Origin: Diplocarpon mali
Taxonomy: Eukaryota; Ascomycota; Leotiomycetes; Helotiales; Drepanopezizaceae
Length of the DNA: 64,000 bases
Assembly: GCA_024741835.1 (NCBI GenBank)
Contig: JAENRP010000192.1
Span: 7,360-71,359 of the forward strand
Direction: 5' to 3'
A program made the position numbers and the translations under genes. This document shows positions 22,230 through 35,849 of the stretch, in pieces. Under the pieces are notes generated by a model, which saw only the letters and a list, made by a program, of their open reading frames with translations, did no database searches and was not told the DNA's origin. Numbering within the stretch: position 1 is the first letter of the stretch; each line of letters starts with the position of its first letter.

Positions 22230-25200
22230 GTATATTAGTATCTAGCGCTTTATTCCTAGTCTCTATTAAGGTTGAATTATTATAAGGGTATTTATTATCG
22301 TCGCTAGTACGTTTAGTAATGACCTTTGTTCTTAAGAGTATTATTTAATAGGTAGTCTAGGTCGAGTTCGTCTTTAAAGGCGGCTTTTAACTAGGTTTGC
22401 AATCTCGCTAGGGGCCTAAGGGCATTAGGGTAATTAGAGTAGAACTTCTTAAGTAGTATAGCTGCGTTCTTAAAGTTGCTAGTAGGGTACTATTAATCGT
22501 TAGGATCTTATCCTACTTAGCTAACTTTATAATAGAGTTGCTTTTGCTATATATTAGACGTTAAGATTTGATCGACTTCCTATTTCAAATAGGTATTAAT
22601 AATAATAGGTTCTGCTAGTAGGTTGATTTGCCTAGGCAAGGGGTTATTAGCGGCTTTCCTTAGTCTATTAGTATAAAAGACGTTATATATTCGATAGGAC
22701 AGGGGTAGGTCTACCTTATAAGAGTAGTAGGCTAGACTAATGATTTTAAAAGGGCCTATAATAGGGAAGTCGAGCTTATTAGATAGTCGGTCTATTTTCT
22801 AAGCTCTCTTTATAATATATACTAGGTCTCTTAAGCCGAAGTCGGGTTGGCGTCGCTTTTTATTTGCTTATTTAGATTATCTCTTTTAAGCTATTAGTAT
22901 AGATTCTTAGGCAAACTAGACTACTTTATCGATTCTTTTAGCCTATGCTTACGCTTCTTCCCTATTTAGCTTCTCCTAAGGGTTCGAGTGCTTAGTGGTA
23001 TAGGCGGTTTAGTTAAAATCCAAGTGGGGTTTATAGCTATAATCGACTATAGAAAGAGAGAGGCCAATTGACTCGTTCGGGTAAGCAGCGCTAGCGATAT
23101 CTATAGTAGGGAGTAAGTCGGCCTAATCATCTTAGAAGTGGTTGATAAAGGGGCGTAGTTATATATTAATTATTTGGTTGATAATCTTAGTCTATTTGTC
23201 TATCTAAGTGTATTTAAAGGTTAATAGCTAGAGCTTGACCTACGCTAGCGTTAATAGCTTATTTATAAAGTCAGAGATAAACTAAGGTCCTTAGTCGCTA
23301 GTAATAATAAGAGGGCTCCCTTTAAACCTTTAGATATATTAGTAAAATAGAAAGGCGGCGGTCTGCGTAGTAGCCTTCTTTATCGTTAGTAGGCAAATAT
23401 GCCGCTTAAAGAGTCGGTTAATTATAATAAATATAGTATTATAGCTGTTGCTAATTGATTTAGGAGTATAGAAGTCTATAAATAGGTTGTCCTATATATA
23501 TAAGGGGATAGGCAGTAGTTTAAGGAGTCTTAGCGTCTTATCTTAAGGTTTATATGAATATTAGCAGTTATAATAGTTAGCAATATACCTCTTTATATCG
23601 CAGCAGTATATAGGCTATTAGTAGTAGTATTAAAGGAACTATATAGTCTTAATTCTACTAAGGTAAGCTATTAATATACTATTATAGATTTGGTAGAGTA
23701 GGCGGGTGCGGAGATTGTCCGATTCTTTAAGAACTACTAGCCTTCTATTATATAAGAGTAGTCCGTCCTTTAATAGGGTCTAAGGAGTCTCTTTTCTAAT
23801 AGCTTTCTCTTGCTTTAGTTATAGCGACTTATAGGTTTGGTTAGCGTTAAGGACTTCTTTTATTATTTGGAAATTGTTAATAGAAGAGCGTTCCTTAGGT
23901 ATTATAAGGTTAACTAGAGCTATTATAAGACGATCCTAAATAATACTAGCTAGGTTAAAAAGCTGATAGGTTCTTTCGGCTTCTCTTGCGGCTTTTTAAG
24001 TAGGCATAAGTTCGTCTTTCTATAATAGTATATCGGCTATTGTATTCTTCTTTCTAAAGCGATAGGTAATCTAGTAATTATATCTTAAGAGTACGTCTAT
24101 CTATTGGATTTGTTATTTATTAAGGAGTTTTTTAATTCTAAAGTACTCTAAAGCCTTATAATTGGTAATTACTAGGCAGCTCGATATACTTCGCAACTCT
24201 GCGTCCTATTTTTTTAAAGCTAATATAACCGCTAGTATCTCTTTATTATAGATTTCGTAGTATGATTCCGCATTTTATAATCCTTTAAAGAAGAAGGCGA
24301 TAGGGTGCTATTATTTATTATCTTTATCTTTTTAGCTAAGTACTTTAGCCGCCGCTAGGTTTGAGCAGTCGGTCTTAATCCTTATTAGTTAGTGGTTTTT
24401 AAAGTATAGCAAGGTAGGCGCGTTTAATAGCCGCTTCTTCAATTGTTCAAACGCATCTTATTATTCCTTAGTTAGGACGAACGTTAGGCTAGTCTCCTTT
24501 ATTATTAGCTAATTAAAAGGGCGCGCAATTCGACTATAGGCTTTGATAAATCTCTAGTAGAAGTTATAAAATCCTAAGAACGATTGCACTTATTTCTTTA
24601 TTAATAGGAAGGTCTATTCTTTAATAACCTTAATCTTAATAGGGTCGACTTATACTCCTTAATTAGTGATAATAAACCCTAGGAATCTGGTGCTAGTGAC
24701 TTCGAATTTGCACTTTTTAATATCGACCTATAGGTCAGCCTTACGTAGTCTTTCTAAGACCTGTCTAATGTGTTATTAGTGCTCTTCCTTAGTTTTTAAA
24801 AAAATTAAGATATTATTAATATATATAGAATAGAAGTCGTTTAAGTATTCTATTAAAACGGTATTAATATACTATTAGAAGGTAGCTAAGCTATTATATA
24901 ATCTAAAGGGGAGTACTACTAGTTTAAAAGAGCCGTACCTTATCCTAAAGGCTACTTACATTATAAAGTTAAGGTCTATTAAGATGCGATAGAACGTATA
25001 ACAGATGTCGAGCTTTATAAAGAGCGCTGCATTCTTAAGTCGTTTAAGGGTTTCTGTAATTAAAGGGAAGGGGTACTAGTCTTTTTTAATAAGTCTATTT
25101 AACTCTTAATAGTTAATGCAGAACTGCAGGCCGCCTTTAGGTTTCTTTACAAATAGGATAGGCGATAAGAAGGCAGCGTTAGACGGTTATATAAATCCCT

Positions 25201-27950
25201 TTTTTAAATTATCTATAAGGTATTCCCTTATCTTCTTAAGTTTAAGCTTACTTATTTTATATAAGTAGGCGGTTTTTATTATTAGTAGTAGTCCTTTAAA
25301 CTCGATCTTATAATTGATTAACCGCAATAGAGGTAGTATATTTATAGTACTTTTAGAAAAGCATATGGCTAGGTCGTAGAAGAAGGGTGGTAACTTGGCG
25401 CATAACTCATAGGCCTCCTAAGGTCTTAAAGCGTTATACTTACCAAGCGCGTTAAGTTCTTCCTCTTTTATCGCATGAATTAGGGTCTAGTCTATTCCTA
25501 AGTCTAATAGGCGAACGATAGCTTTGCATCAAGTTTAGATATAAGAGGTTCTCCTATCTCTTTTTTTAAAAAGGTAATCTAGTTTTATAAGCATAATTGA
25601 CCCAATCTTAGTATTAGTCTAGTAAAGGCTAACTCTAAAGGCTAGTCTTAAGATTATTGATATATCTATACTTATTAGTTAAAGGGTATTAATATTAAGT
25701 TCCTCTCTTTATTATTTATAGTTGGCTAGGCGAGTATCGAAGTCCTATATTAGCATATCCTTAGACTTAGTTAAAGGGTCTTTAAGAGCTTTCGGTAGTC
25801 TGAGGATGCTAGTCTTATTAAGCTATTGCTAGTCTTTCCGGTCGGCGTCCTATTAATCTAATTGATAAACGTTAGGCTAATATAGCTTCTTCCTCTTGCA
25901 ATCGATAATTACGTCTTATTTAGCTAACCACTTGCGACCTAAGATTATATTATATAAGCCTAAGTCGGCGGCTAAGAAGAACTGTCCTTTAAAGTCGTAT
26001 TTATCAATTGTAATATTTATTTATATAACCTGTCGAATAGCCTCGCTAGGTTGTCTATTAAATCCTTACAAAGGGATCGGTCTTTTAAGGTAATAAGTCG
26101 ATAGCTTTAGCTATATAATTAAAAAAGGGAGTATCTTACGATTAATAATTCCTAAGGCGTTGGCCCTGCAGTCTATTAGGGCTATTAGGTCGGTATAGCG
26201 CCCTTTCTAATAGAGTCGGCACTAGGTTACGAATTGCTAGCCTCTAATTAGCTTAAATAAGTCGACCGATTTCTAGTATCAGTTGCGCTTTAAGAATAAT
26301 ACTTAAAATCCTAAAGCGATTCATTTCCCGATTCCTTTATATTATCTATTATCTTAGCATTATTCTCTAGTTTATCGCAGCCTTTCTCTACTAGTATAAT
26401 CTTATATTATTTAAGGCAGTCTTAGCTATAGTGCCCTTTTTATCTATACTTATAGCAAGTATTATCGGTCTTTAGGGTTCGGTTGTAAGGGGCGCGTTTA
26501 TTATCTCTAGGTCCTAAAGGTCTAAGGGTAGTGTTTAATTCCTTTTAAGGACGGCTTAAGGCTCGTTTATAGCATATAGGTCCTATTTATTAAAAGGTAG
26601 AGGAGGGCCGGTTAGAAGTTTTAACCTAATACTTATTTCAATTAAAGCGTTATAAGGAGAGGCAGAGTTATCGGTTCTCCTTATTTATAAACCATTCGGC
26701 TAAGTCTCTAGGGTAGTCGAACTTCTAGTTAGAGAGTTGCTTTAGTAAAGACACTTTTACCTTATCCTAGAGCGCCTTATATTAGTTATTAGTCGACTTC
26801 CTTAGTTTAAAAGCTAGTTTATAAAAGTCGGCCTAAAAGGCTATAAAGGGGGTATTTCCTTATTTAAGCTTTATCTAATCGTCTTTAGCTATCTATCGCT
26901 CGGTTTCTTTGCTAACTCTATAGGCCCTTTATAAGATTCGGAATAGCTATATAGCCATTTCGATTTATCTAATAGATCCTTTTATAAGCCGATCTTAGAT
27001 TAAGCTTTAAGCGTCTCCTATTATCAAACTAGCGGTATATGCTAAGGCAACCGATTCGTTAGGGAACTCTATATAATTAACCTTTATCTTCTACTATATA
27101 TCAAAGATCTAGTCCTTGACCTTTATATCCCCTTTACTTAAAAAGGGGTTTAGATCTTTAATCTTTATTAGGCGGACCCGGCGACTAGGTTTAAGGGTTC
27201 GACTCTGTCCTCCGAAGTCAAGGGTATTAGAGTAGGGTTCCCTTTTAATAGGCTATTTAAGCTAAGTGGTAGGAGGATCTCTATAGGGATTTTTAAAGAG
27301 AAGTCGGCTTTATAGAATAAGGGTAGCCGGCTAGCTGACTGAGTTCGTATATTATTGCTCTTTTGCTAAGTTCTTTTAATACGCGCTAATCTCTTAAGTT
27401 GTTCTAAGCTCTTCTTACAGCTATATAGTTATAGGTGCGGTCGCTTCCTTTATCTTTTAAATATAATTATAAAAACTCTAAACTATTAAATCTTATTATT
27501 TAATATATTAGTAGTAGTATTCCATTAGGCGTTCCTTTACTACTAGTCGATCCTTATATATGGCAGATCTCTTGCCCGCTTTGATTCAGAACCTTAGTAA
27601 TATAAAGAAGTCGTCTCTCTTAGCCTTTATATTAGCATAAGAGATAGGTTGGATTAAGGCTTCTTATTTAAAAGAGGTTAATATATCTTTTATATTATAT
27701 AAGGTTTATTTTAAAAAGGGGGCTAGTTAAGGCTTGCTAGTAGAGTCGGCTAGTATAAGGGATTCGTCTTCCGCAGGGTTTTAAAGGGTGTCCTCTCTAA
27801 TTGAAAGGTTACTTAACTTAGGAGGTACTAGTATCGTTATCTTAAGGTTGATTCTCTTAAAGTAAAAGGTCCTTATATGACGTTTTCGTCCTACCAAAGG
27901 CTATAGTTAGGAAATGCCTTAATTCATAGATTCTATAATTTCTTTTAGAG
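22230..27950 (-). pseudogene. Gypsy D gag-pol remnant
   Basis: Read on the minus strand: gag about 27950-26500; a CCHC-like zinc knuckle near 26458-26410 (C-Y-K-Y ... G-H-Y-S ... D-C, one Cys now Tyr); protease about 26300-25850; reverse transcriptase about 25330-24480 with a clear PILFVKKPKGGLQFCIN block near 25150; RNase H about 24450-23990 (EIYNKEILAVILALKK); integrase about 23750-22900; and a C-terminal segment about 22900-22230. In-frame stops are mostly TAG. The short plus-strand open stretch at 25896-26093 is only the complement of the protease region. Confidence 0.8.
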
Positions 27951-28173
27951 TCAGCCGAGAGCTACTGACTATCGACAGTTGTTCTAGCTAAGTCTACTAG
28001 CTCTTCTTTCAATTCTTAAGTTCGGAAAGGGACCGAACGTTAAGGCCGTTCTTCAGGTTGCTTCTACGTATCGTAGGAGTCGGTCGGAAGAAGGGTCTCT
28101 AAAGGGGTACTAGTCTTCTGCTAAATATATTATATCGCCTTATAAGGCCAGAGGAGGTATAAGCTTTAAATTA

Positions 28174-28467
28174 TATAATAGCAAAAGCAAGGCATAAGTC
28201 GATAAAGTTACTAAGATCAAAGCTGCTAAATCGTATAGAATTCAAAGCTAAGGAGTATATATAAAGTAGGGAGCCTTCCTCCTAATATGCTCTCCTTAGC
28301 CTATGACTTTTAGAAGTCGATTTCTATTAATAAGTCATATTCTGTCTACTAAAGGAAAGGTATAGTAAAGGTGCGGCATATCTATTGCATTAGTCTGTTT
28401 CGCCTCTATTTCTGCTCGGATAGTTCTTATGCTTTTGTCGCGACTATGGTACAACCGTGCTGTGACA
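28174..28467 (-). repeat. 5' LTR of Gypsy D
   Basis: 294 bp, same length as its partner at 14298. The TGCTGTGACA end is intact; the other end has decayed to TATAATAGC. Confidence 0.9.
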
Positions 28468-28472
28468 AATAG

Positions 28473-29730
28473 AAAAATAATAACACTAGGCCTACTGCCC
28501 CCCTTTTATAATTCCTCCGACCCCTCTTCTTCTGCGCTTAAGGAGACGAGCTCTAACTCTGTTCTAAAGCTAGAGCTTAGCTCCCGTCTATGCCTCCGCT
28601 TAGAATAACCCTAACCTCCTTTTACTACTGCTAGCGCCGCCCTATTAGCCACTGCGCCTAACGCTACCCTTATTACTATAAGCCTCCCTCCTCTTATAAG
28701 AGACTCTGCTGCTATAGCAGTCCGCTCTACCGATATAGCAATAAACCTTAAGAGGCTTAGTATAGTTCGGCTAGATTGCTCTAACCTTGCTAGCTAAGAC
28801 TTAATAAAGTTACCGCGCTCCTATTAGAAAGTTAGCGATCAATTTAATACTAATTTAAGTTTAACTTATAGCAACTGTCGCCTAAACCCCTTTTAGCTAG
28901 CTTACTATAGCCTTAGCTATAGAGCAAAGCTCTGCAAGGCTAGCGCGCTTAAGTTAAGAGCGGCTAATCAGAGCCTCTACGCTAGCTACTAGCAGGAGGT
29001 TAATAAGGACCTAGGCGCGCTAGACCGCCTCCTAATAGAGCATCTCGCGGTTCCTTGCCGAAACCGCTTGCGTATTATTATTATCGTCGCTGCCGTCTTC
29101 CTCCTCTTACTGCTAGGCAGCCTCCTCTTGCCACTCCTTAAGGGCCGCGGATAGCGCTGCGAATTCCTTATTAATATAAAAGGGAAGCTATAGATAAGTG
29201 TTAGCTTAAATAGAACTCTAAAGTCGATTCGAGGTACTTATAAGGATATACTCCGCCTTTTGCTCTTAGTACTAATAGCACTTCTTACTACGCTCTAACT
29301 CGAATTCGCACTTATGCGCGATATCGCGCATAAGGCATTATATATACTAGCAATAATAAACGCGGTAGGCTACCGTAAGGGCGCCTGATAGCAAAGGGAT
29401 TAGCACTACGCGTATTAAACGCGATTCGACCCTAGACTAAAGTAAACTTACTTATAGTAGTAGTAGTAGTAGTAATTGTTTCTACTACTATATATTAGCC
29501 TTACGCTATAGTAGTAGGAATAGGGGACCTATACGATTATATATAGTTATTATACTAAAGAAGGAAGATCCTATAAAAGGAAAAACAAATTTAAGTATAT
29601 AATGCGACTTGCGCTAAACCAAATATAGAATAGTACTATTCGCATAATAATGCGCTAAGTATATTACTATACGAAAATTATCATAACCTACTAACGCTTA
29701 TAGGCAAGCGTTCTTAAAGGGGGAGGGTAG
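28473..29730 (+). pseudogene. Gypsy C post-pol frame with membrane-protein character
   Basis: After Gypsy D is removed, this stretch lies between the Gypsy C integrase C-terminus and its purine tract (GGGGGAGGGTAG at 29719-29730). One frame stays open for about 290 codons (about 28,500-29,390), interrupted mainly by TAG/TAA at likely former Gln codons. It contains a strong hydrophobic segment near 29070-29130 (LRIIIIVAAVFLLLLLG), flanked by Arg on one side and LKGRG on the other. A second hydrophobic stretch (LRLLLLVLIALLTTL) follows near 29250-29295. GC content is higher than in pol. No known Gypsy pol domain is visible. Position and membrane segments resemble an env-like third ORF, but a captured host membrane-protein fragment is equally possible. 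Confidence 0.5.
29456..29474. repeat. (TAG)n microsatellite
   Basis: Six to seven TAG triplets in the post-pol region of Gypsy C; possibly former CAG repeats changed by RIP. Confidence 0.6.
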
Positions 29731-29784
29731 TATAATAGCTGCACCTTCACTTAGTGCAATTACCTAAGAGTATAGCGTTTTAAG
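29731..29784 (+). repeat. Gypsy C 3' LTR, left piece
   Basis: Starts TATAATAGCTGCAC right after a purine tract. Split by Copia G at the GTTTC duplication (29785-29789); continues at 37404. Confidence 0.75.
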
Positions 29785-29789
29785 GTTTC

Positions 29790-29987
29790 TATTGTGCAGA
29801 ATGGGCGGAGTCTCCACTTATTCTAAAGACCCTCCACGTGACTCCTATTAAGTCATAGACTCCCCCTTTTCTTTCTAAAGTCTCTTTACTATATATATAT
29901 TAGAAAACAATATAATTAATTATCTTTATTTATATTAGTAAGCCTTTTAAGCGACCTAATGAAGGCCCTTTAGCCGACCGTACTATA
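29790..29987 (+). repeat. 5' LTR of Copia G
   Basis: 198 bp. Starts TATTGTGCAG (original TGTTGTGCAG) and ends CACTACA decayed to TACTATA. Confidence 0.9.
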
Positions 29988-30189
29988 GTTATAAGCCCTA
30001 TAAGCACTTTAATATGCTTTCTCTTCGTATGCAACCGGCTGGAGGGCCCTTTAAGCTCTTGACCGACTTTTCGAGTATTTATAATAACTTAAAGGACCTT
30101 TATTTTCAATTAATAAATTTCTAATTTCCAATCGAACCTTATTTGCAAACTTCATTTATATACTTAACCTTTTTCATTAGACTTTATTT

Positions 30190-33100
30190 AATATATCTAA
30201 CTCTTTAAGCATCTTTAAGCCTTGCTTTAATACCTTTGCCTCTTAAGTAAAGTGGTTTAATAAATATATATTCTTTGCTAAGCTTTATAATATTACTATT
30301 TTTACCGATCTAAGACTCTTATTTAAGTCAATTATAAAGACCAAGCCTTAAGCTCCCTTTATATAGGAGCTTAAGGAATTGGAAACGGCTAACCTTTATA
30401 TAGTATACGTAAGGTTGTATAAAGAGTATGCAGCGACTTTATCTAAATAGATTTACGCCTGCTTTTCCTTAAAAGACCTATTAAAGGCTCCTCCTCTATA
30501 GGCTTCTTATAAGGATATTAAGGATAAATATAAAATCCTAATAAAGGAGTACCATATATGTAAAGAGATTTAAAAGACCTAATGCAAATACTACGAACTA
30601 CTCTTAGAATAGGTCTTTAAGACCGTCGATAGAACGCTTTTAGCTTCTACAATAGCTTAAGTATAAATCCAAGCTGAGAAGCTCTCCTCTTTAATACCTA
30701 ATAGAGATACTCTTATAACTGGAACTATTGCTAATAACCCGCATTCCATTTTAGTAAACTAGCAACTCTTACTCTAAGGCTTAGTATCTATTTTAAAGCG
30801 TGATATTACGCCTTCTAATAAGGCTATTTAGTTTTAGATAAGGCTCTAGTATTGCGATATACTATACTAAGGCAAGATTAAGAGAACTAATACTTAGCAG
30901 TAGATCTAGGAGTAGTAGGAGGCGTACTGCTTAATAGAATAATATAGTCTTTTTAAGATTAAAAGGAGATTAGGAGTTATTGACTTTTTAAACTCAGTTA
31001 TAGTAAAGATTAATCTAAGTTAGGCGACTCGCTTAAAGGAGGAAATCATTACTAATAAGCAAATAGGAACCTTATATAAGTATGACCTAATATAGCTAAG
31101 CTGCGCCTTAGCAGGCATTGAATCTAATAGAGCGATTGATAATAAAGGGCTAGTAGTTTTTGCTACTTAAGAGTCTCTCTTAGATGCCGAAACCCCTTTG
31201 CAGGCTCTAGCGAGCAGCTCTTAAAATCGCTCTATAAGCTCTAGAAGGGAGATTAGGCTTAAGTGCCTTTATAAAGGCTTTAAAAATCACTATTAGAAGC
31301 CCTAGGACTATCGGAAACTATTATATGCTATAGACGGGCGCAAGGAAAATATAAAGGTTCTCCTTTTGCAAAAGGAGGTCCTACGAATATAAAAGGCGTT
31401 AAACGCAGGAGACTAGTTCAAGGGTTTCCAAGCATAGCTTAAGGAGAATAATATTGCGGTAATAGCGATTGATAAATTCAAGGGAAAGGCTTTAGCCTTT
31501 AAGGAGGACGGTTTAGATAATAAAAGGGAGAACTTACTAATCTTTATAGTAATAGATCCCTTTGCCTTTAACGCTTTTAAAGAATCGTTTAACGTCTACT
31601 ACCTCTTTAAGCTGGAATGCTACTCGCTTTCCTTAAGTACGCTCTTTAATAATTGCGCAACTACTTATATTATTAATTCAAAGGATTTACTTATCGCAGG
31701 TACCTTTAAGCCTTCTGGCGACTTGTAGCAATATATTGAAGTAGGTACTTTAAGACTCCTAATCATTAGGAAAGGTAATAGATATATAGCAGACTCTCTT
31801 CTATAGTATAATAGCTCTTCTATAGAGATAATGCTGCGCAATATTGCTATTATAAAGGAGTTTACTATTAATATTATCTTAGAGAGGCTCTTTGCAAATA
31901 AGGGTTTTTAGTACTCTGGAGTAGACCTTACTTTACGCTCTAGGAGTATTAGAGATTCTATAAAGCGAGCTTAATTAAAGCGTTACTATAATCTCGTTTT
32001 CTTTAAATATAAGCCTATTAACTATTTAGATCTTTTAAATATGCTTTAATATGACTTCTCTGCCTTAATAGCGTTTCCTATAGCTAAGACGACGCTTTAT
32101 AATAGGTTCTAGTCTAGCTATATACTTATTAAGGTATAGGATGATAATGCGTATACTTGGCACCTTTGCGCTGGCTACTTAGGCGCGGAGGCTTTCTAAG
32201 CGCTAGTTAAGTGCGCTAAGAGAGTGAAGATCAAGGGAATATAAAGGCTAGAGTGCCTTATATGCGTAGTAGCGTCTATTAGGTAAGTTATTTCTTATGC
32301 TACCTTTGAGAATCGATCTTTAAGGCCCTTTTTCAAGATCTCTTAAGATCTCTTTAACTTTTTAGATAACTTATATAATAGTTGCTTATAAGTTCTTTTA
32401 ATTAAGGATAAGTATAGTAGTATACTTTAGACGTTCTTACTAAGATCGAAGGGTAGAGATATAGTTATAGAAGTCCTTTAGGCCTTTGAAGTATAGGTAA
32501 AACGCTAATATAGGCTTTCTATTTGCAAAATCAGGTAAGATAATAATACTTTAGTAATCTCCTTAAGGGAAGACTCTCTTATAAAGTACTAGAGATAGGT
32601 AAAAGAAGAGGGAATTGATTTAAAGCTTACTCCTACTTATATATATTAACCTAATGGAGGCGCGGAGCGAGTAGGAAGGAAGTTGATTAAACGCTTTATT
32701 AAAATGAGAATCTATACTAGGCTTTTAGCAAGCCTTTAGCCAGAGGTTATAGAGGTTACTATATACCTTTATAATATCTCCTTACTCGCTAGGAAGAAGA
32801 TGATCTTATTAAGTGAGGCTCTTTACAATTGGTTTAAGCAGTATTTTCGATTTTATAAGTTGCTACTTATTAAGTAGATGATAGCGAGCTTAAAGCTTAA
32901 CTAGAGTCGCATTTATATATATAGCGCTTGCGTATACCCTTTAATTAGGGAAAGGGAGGCAGGGAAGGACCGCCGAACCTTTAAAATTGAACTATAAGGG
33001 CACCTAGGTTACTTAATTAGATATATTACCTTTAATGTTTATAGAATCTAGGTTCTTATGCTTTAGTAAGTAATAACGACTTATAATATCGAATTTAATA

Positions 33101-35735
33101 AGTCTCTCTTCTATAGTCCAAAAGCTAAGCGCGCAAATCCTATATCGCATTAGGAACTTAAGATAACCTTTCAATTGATTAAAGAAGGAGAAGGAACTTA
33201 AAACGCTAAGTTCGAAGGCATTTTCGAAGAATTGGAGCTTATCATAAGGCCGAACGCAATCGCTATAGAAGAAGCCACTATATAAGAAGAGCCTATATTA
33301 TAGACCGACGCTGCTTTATAACCTTTAACTAATAATATAAAAGGCCTTAACTTAAATCCAAATTCTTTAAAAGACCTGCTTAGAAACTTAAGGGTGGAAG
33401 CAAGCGAATTAAAAGCTACTTTACTAGTCTTTAAGAAGGCAAATAGCGACTAAAGCTTAAGGGTAATGATTCCTTATAAAGGCCTTACTAAAGAAGGAAC
33501 TATAGACGACTCTAAGGGAGTCTTTAAAGACGAGTTCTATAAGGCGATCGGCAGATCTTTAACTGCTATTCTATATAAGAATAGAGATAGCTTAAGGGCT
33601 TTAAGATAGAGTCTTCAATTATAAAGGCAAGCCTTAGTAAACTTTAGTAAAAGGCTAAAGGTACTACTACTAAGATCTGGGAAGAGCTTTAATAGTCTTA
33701 TAAGAAGCGACTTAGTAAAAGGAGTAGGCCTTAATAATATAATACCTTAAGTTGTAATACTAGTTTAAAGACTATAGGCTTAGGAGATAAAGCTATTTAA
33801 ACTCCTAAAGGAACCTTTAGTAATAATAAAAATAGAAAAGGAGACTTATAAAGAAAAGCGCAAAGAGGAACTCCCTTTTCTTAAGTAAAAGAGGATAAGA
33901 CGCTTAAGCGTTAAATAATAGGAGACTTTAAAAGTATATACTACTGCTCTAAAGCATATGCTCTCTTAAAGCAATATTGATTTACCCTACTTCTTATATG
34001 CGTAGGAGTTTATATCGACCTTTTAAGCAAATGAATAGATAAGGGAGGATAGGAAGGACTATTTGATAGTTTATACAATTATTAAAGCTACAGTTAATAG
34101 TTAGGTAAAGGATAGAATATAGTCTTCTAATTGCCTATAGTACTAAGGCTTTCTATTAAAGCCTTTGAAAGGATAGCTGGACTTAAAGAAGCACCCTTTT
34201 AGCAAATGATTTAAAGAAGGAGGGCGCTAGGAGATTAGGAATTTAGAATCTCGGAGTTGCTAGAGAATTATGCAAAGGGATTACTTAAAACCCTTGCTAA
34301 TACTATTGAAATGGTTTTTTACTTATAAGGTTAATAGCTCTAGCGAGCTTTTGAAGTGCCGATTATAGCTAGTTGTATAAGGAGATCTTTAAGATAAAGC
34401 TTTAATTTTCTTAACCTACGCAGCTACGCTTATAGTAAGGTCTTTTAAGGTACTAATAGCACTTATTACGTACTTTAATATAGAAGTAAAGCAGTTCGAT
34501 ATTATTAATGCGTTTGTTAACGCTCTTAAAGACCTAAGGAGTGCTTTAGTCATATGCTTTCTACCAAATGGCTTTAAGCGCCCTAGTATAATAGTAGAAC
34601 TGGACCGCGCGCTTTATAAGTTAAAAGACTCTTTAGTACTATAGTATAGGAACTTCGCAGGAACGCTTAAAGGCCTTTAACTTAAGCTACTAAGCGAGGA
34701 GCCTTATATTTTTATAATAAAGGATCGCATAGTCTTTATAGCGTTTTATATTAACGATATTTAAATATTATATAAGGCCTTTAACTTAGATTAAGCGACT
34801 CGTTTAATTAAAGACCTAAAGAGGGCGTACGAGCTTATTATTATAGAAGATATCTCCTAGTTCCTTAGAGTAAGGATTATTTAAGATAGGAAGGCAAAGA
34901 GGATCTCTTTAGTTTATAATACCTATATTAAGAAGATCATTTAAAAGTTCAGAGCTAATATAAGGAAAGTGCTTAGTACTCTACTGCTAAAGAAGGAGTT
35001 TATTAAGAACTTAGGGCAAGCTTCCTTAGAAAAGGTAAAGGAGTACTAAGAGAAAATAGGCTCTATTCTTTATATAGCGATTATAATACGCTTAGATATT
35101 GCATTCGTAGCCTTTTAACTATTTTTCTTCCTAACTAATCTAAGCTCTAAGCACCTCTTAGCTGCGGACTAAACGCTTTAATACCTATATAGTACGCGCT
35201 TCTTAGGAATTACCTATAGCTTTAAGGCTAGGGAATACTAATTGGTCGCATCTTTAGATACTTCTTTTAAAGATGATTAAGAGACCCGCAGATCCTCTTA
35301 AGGATACGTCTTCTTCCTATTTAAAGGATTGATTATTTAGAAAGCGAATCGCTAAGCGACTATCACGCTCTCCTTTACTAAAGTAGAACTCTATAGTATG
35401 GTTTCTACTATAAAGGAGATAATAGCTATAAAACGCCTCTTTAAGGAGATTTGCATAGACTCCTTCTTTAAATAGAATATATATTGCAATAACTAATAGA
35501 CAATTCGGCTAATTATTATAAAGAATAAGAAGATTAAGATAAGCCTTTAATATATTAAAATTAGTAATATATAGATCTGCTAAAAGTATTAAAGAGGAAG
35601 CTTTTAGATAATCTACCTCCTTATTAAGGAGATATATATAGATAGGCTTACTAAGAACCTAAACCGCTAGAAGTTTAAAAGCTTTATTTGTTTATTAAAC
35701 CTTTAGAGCTTTTAAATAATCGTTTAACAACTTGC
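30190..35735 (+). pseudogene. Copia G gag-pol remnant, one frame of about 5.5 kb
   Basis: A single frame can be followed from gag to RNase H with almost no frameshift; interruptions are overwhelmingly TAG/TAA at expected Gln or Trp codons, so decay is by RIP. Recognisable blocks: gag about 30200-31000; protease around 31640-31720 (YIINSKDLLIAGTF); the integrase core about 32150-32900, with AYTWHLCAGYLGAEAF before it and PNGGAERVGRKL inside; reverse transcriptase about 34200-35000 (FDIINAFVNALKDL and a FYINDI motif for YVDD); and RNase H to about 35735 (SFTKVELYSMVSTIKE). The integrase C-terminus to reverse transcriptase linker is long. Inactive. Confidence 0.85.
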
Positions 35736-35849
35736 ACTTACTAGCAAGTAGTCACTTATTATTAAGAGACTTATACTTATAAGCTCCTACTCTCTTATAG
35801 TTACGTTTATTTGTTTTCTCTTATAAAGCGTATTATAAAAGCTCTCCTT

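Larger units (their letters stand above)
14298..28467 (-). mobile_element. Gypsy D: complete minus-strand Ty3/Gypsy element, interrupted by Copia E
   Basis: LTRs of 294 bp at 14298-14591 (3' LTR) and 28174-28467 (5' LTR), flanked by AATAG at 14293-14297 and 28468-28472. It lies in Gypsy C. Removing Copia E leaves about 8.07 kb. On the minus strand the order is gag, zinc knuckle, protease, reverse transcriptase, RNase H, integrase, chromodomain-like tail, an extra frame, a purine tract (complement of 14592-14612) and the 3' LTR. Confidence 0.92.

Noticed and set aside
25896..26093. 65-codon plus-strand frame
   Set aside because: Complement of the Gypsy D protease region.
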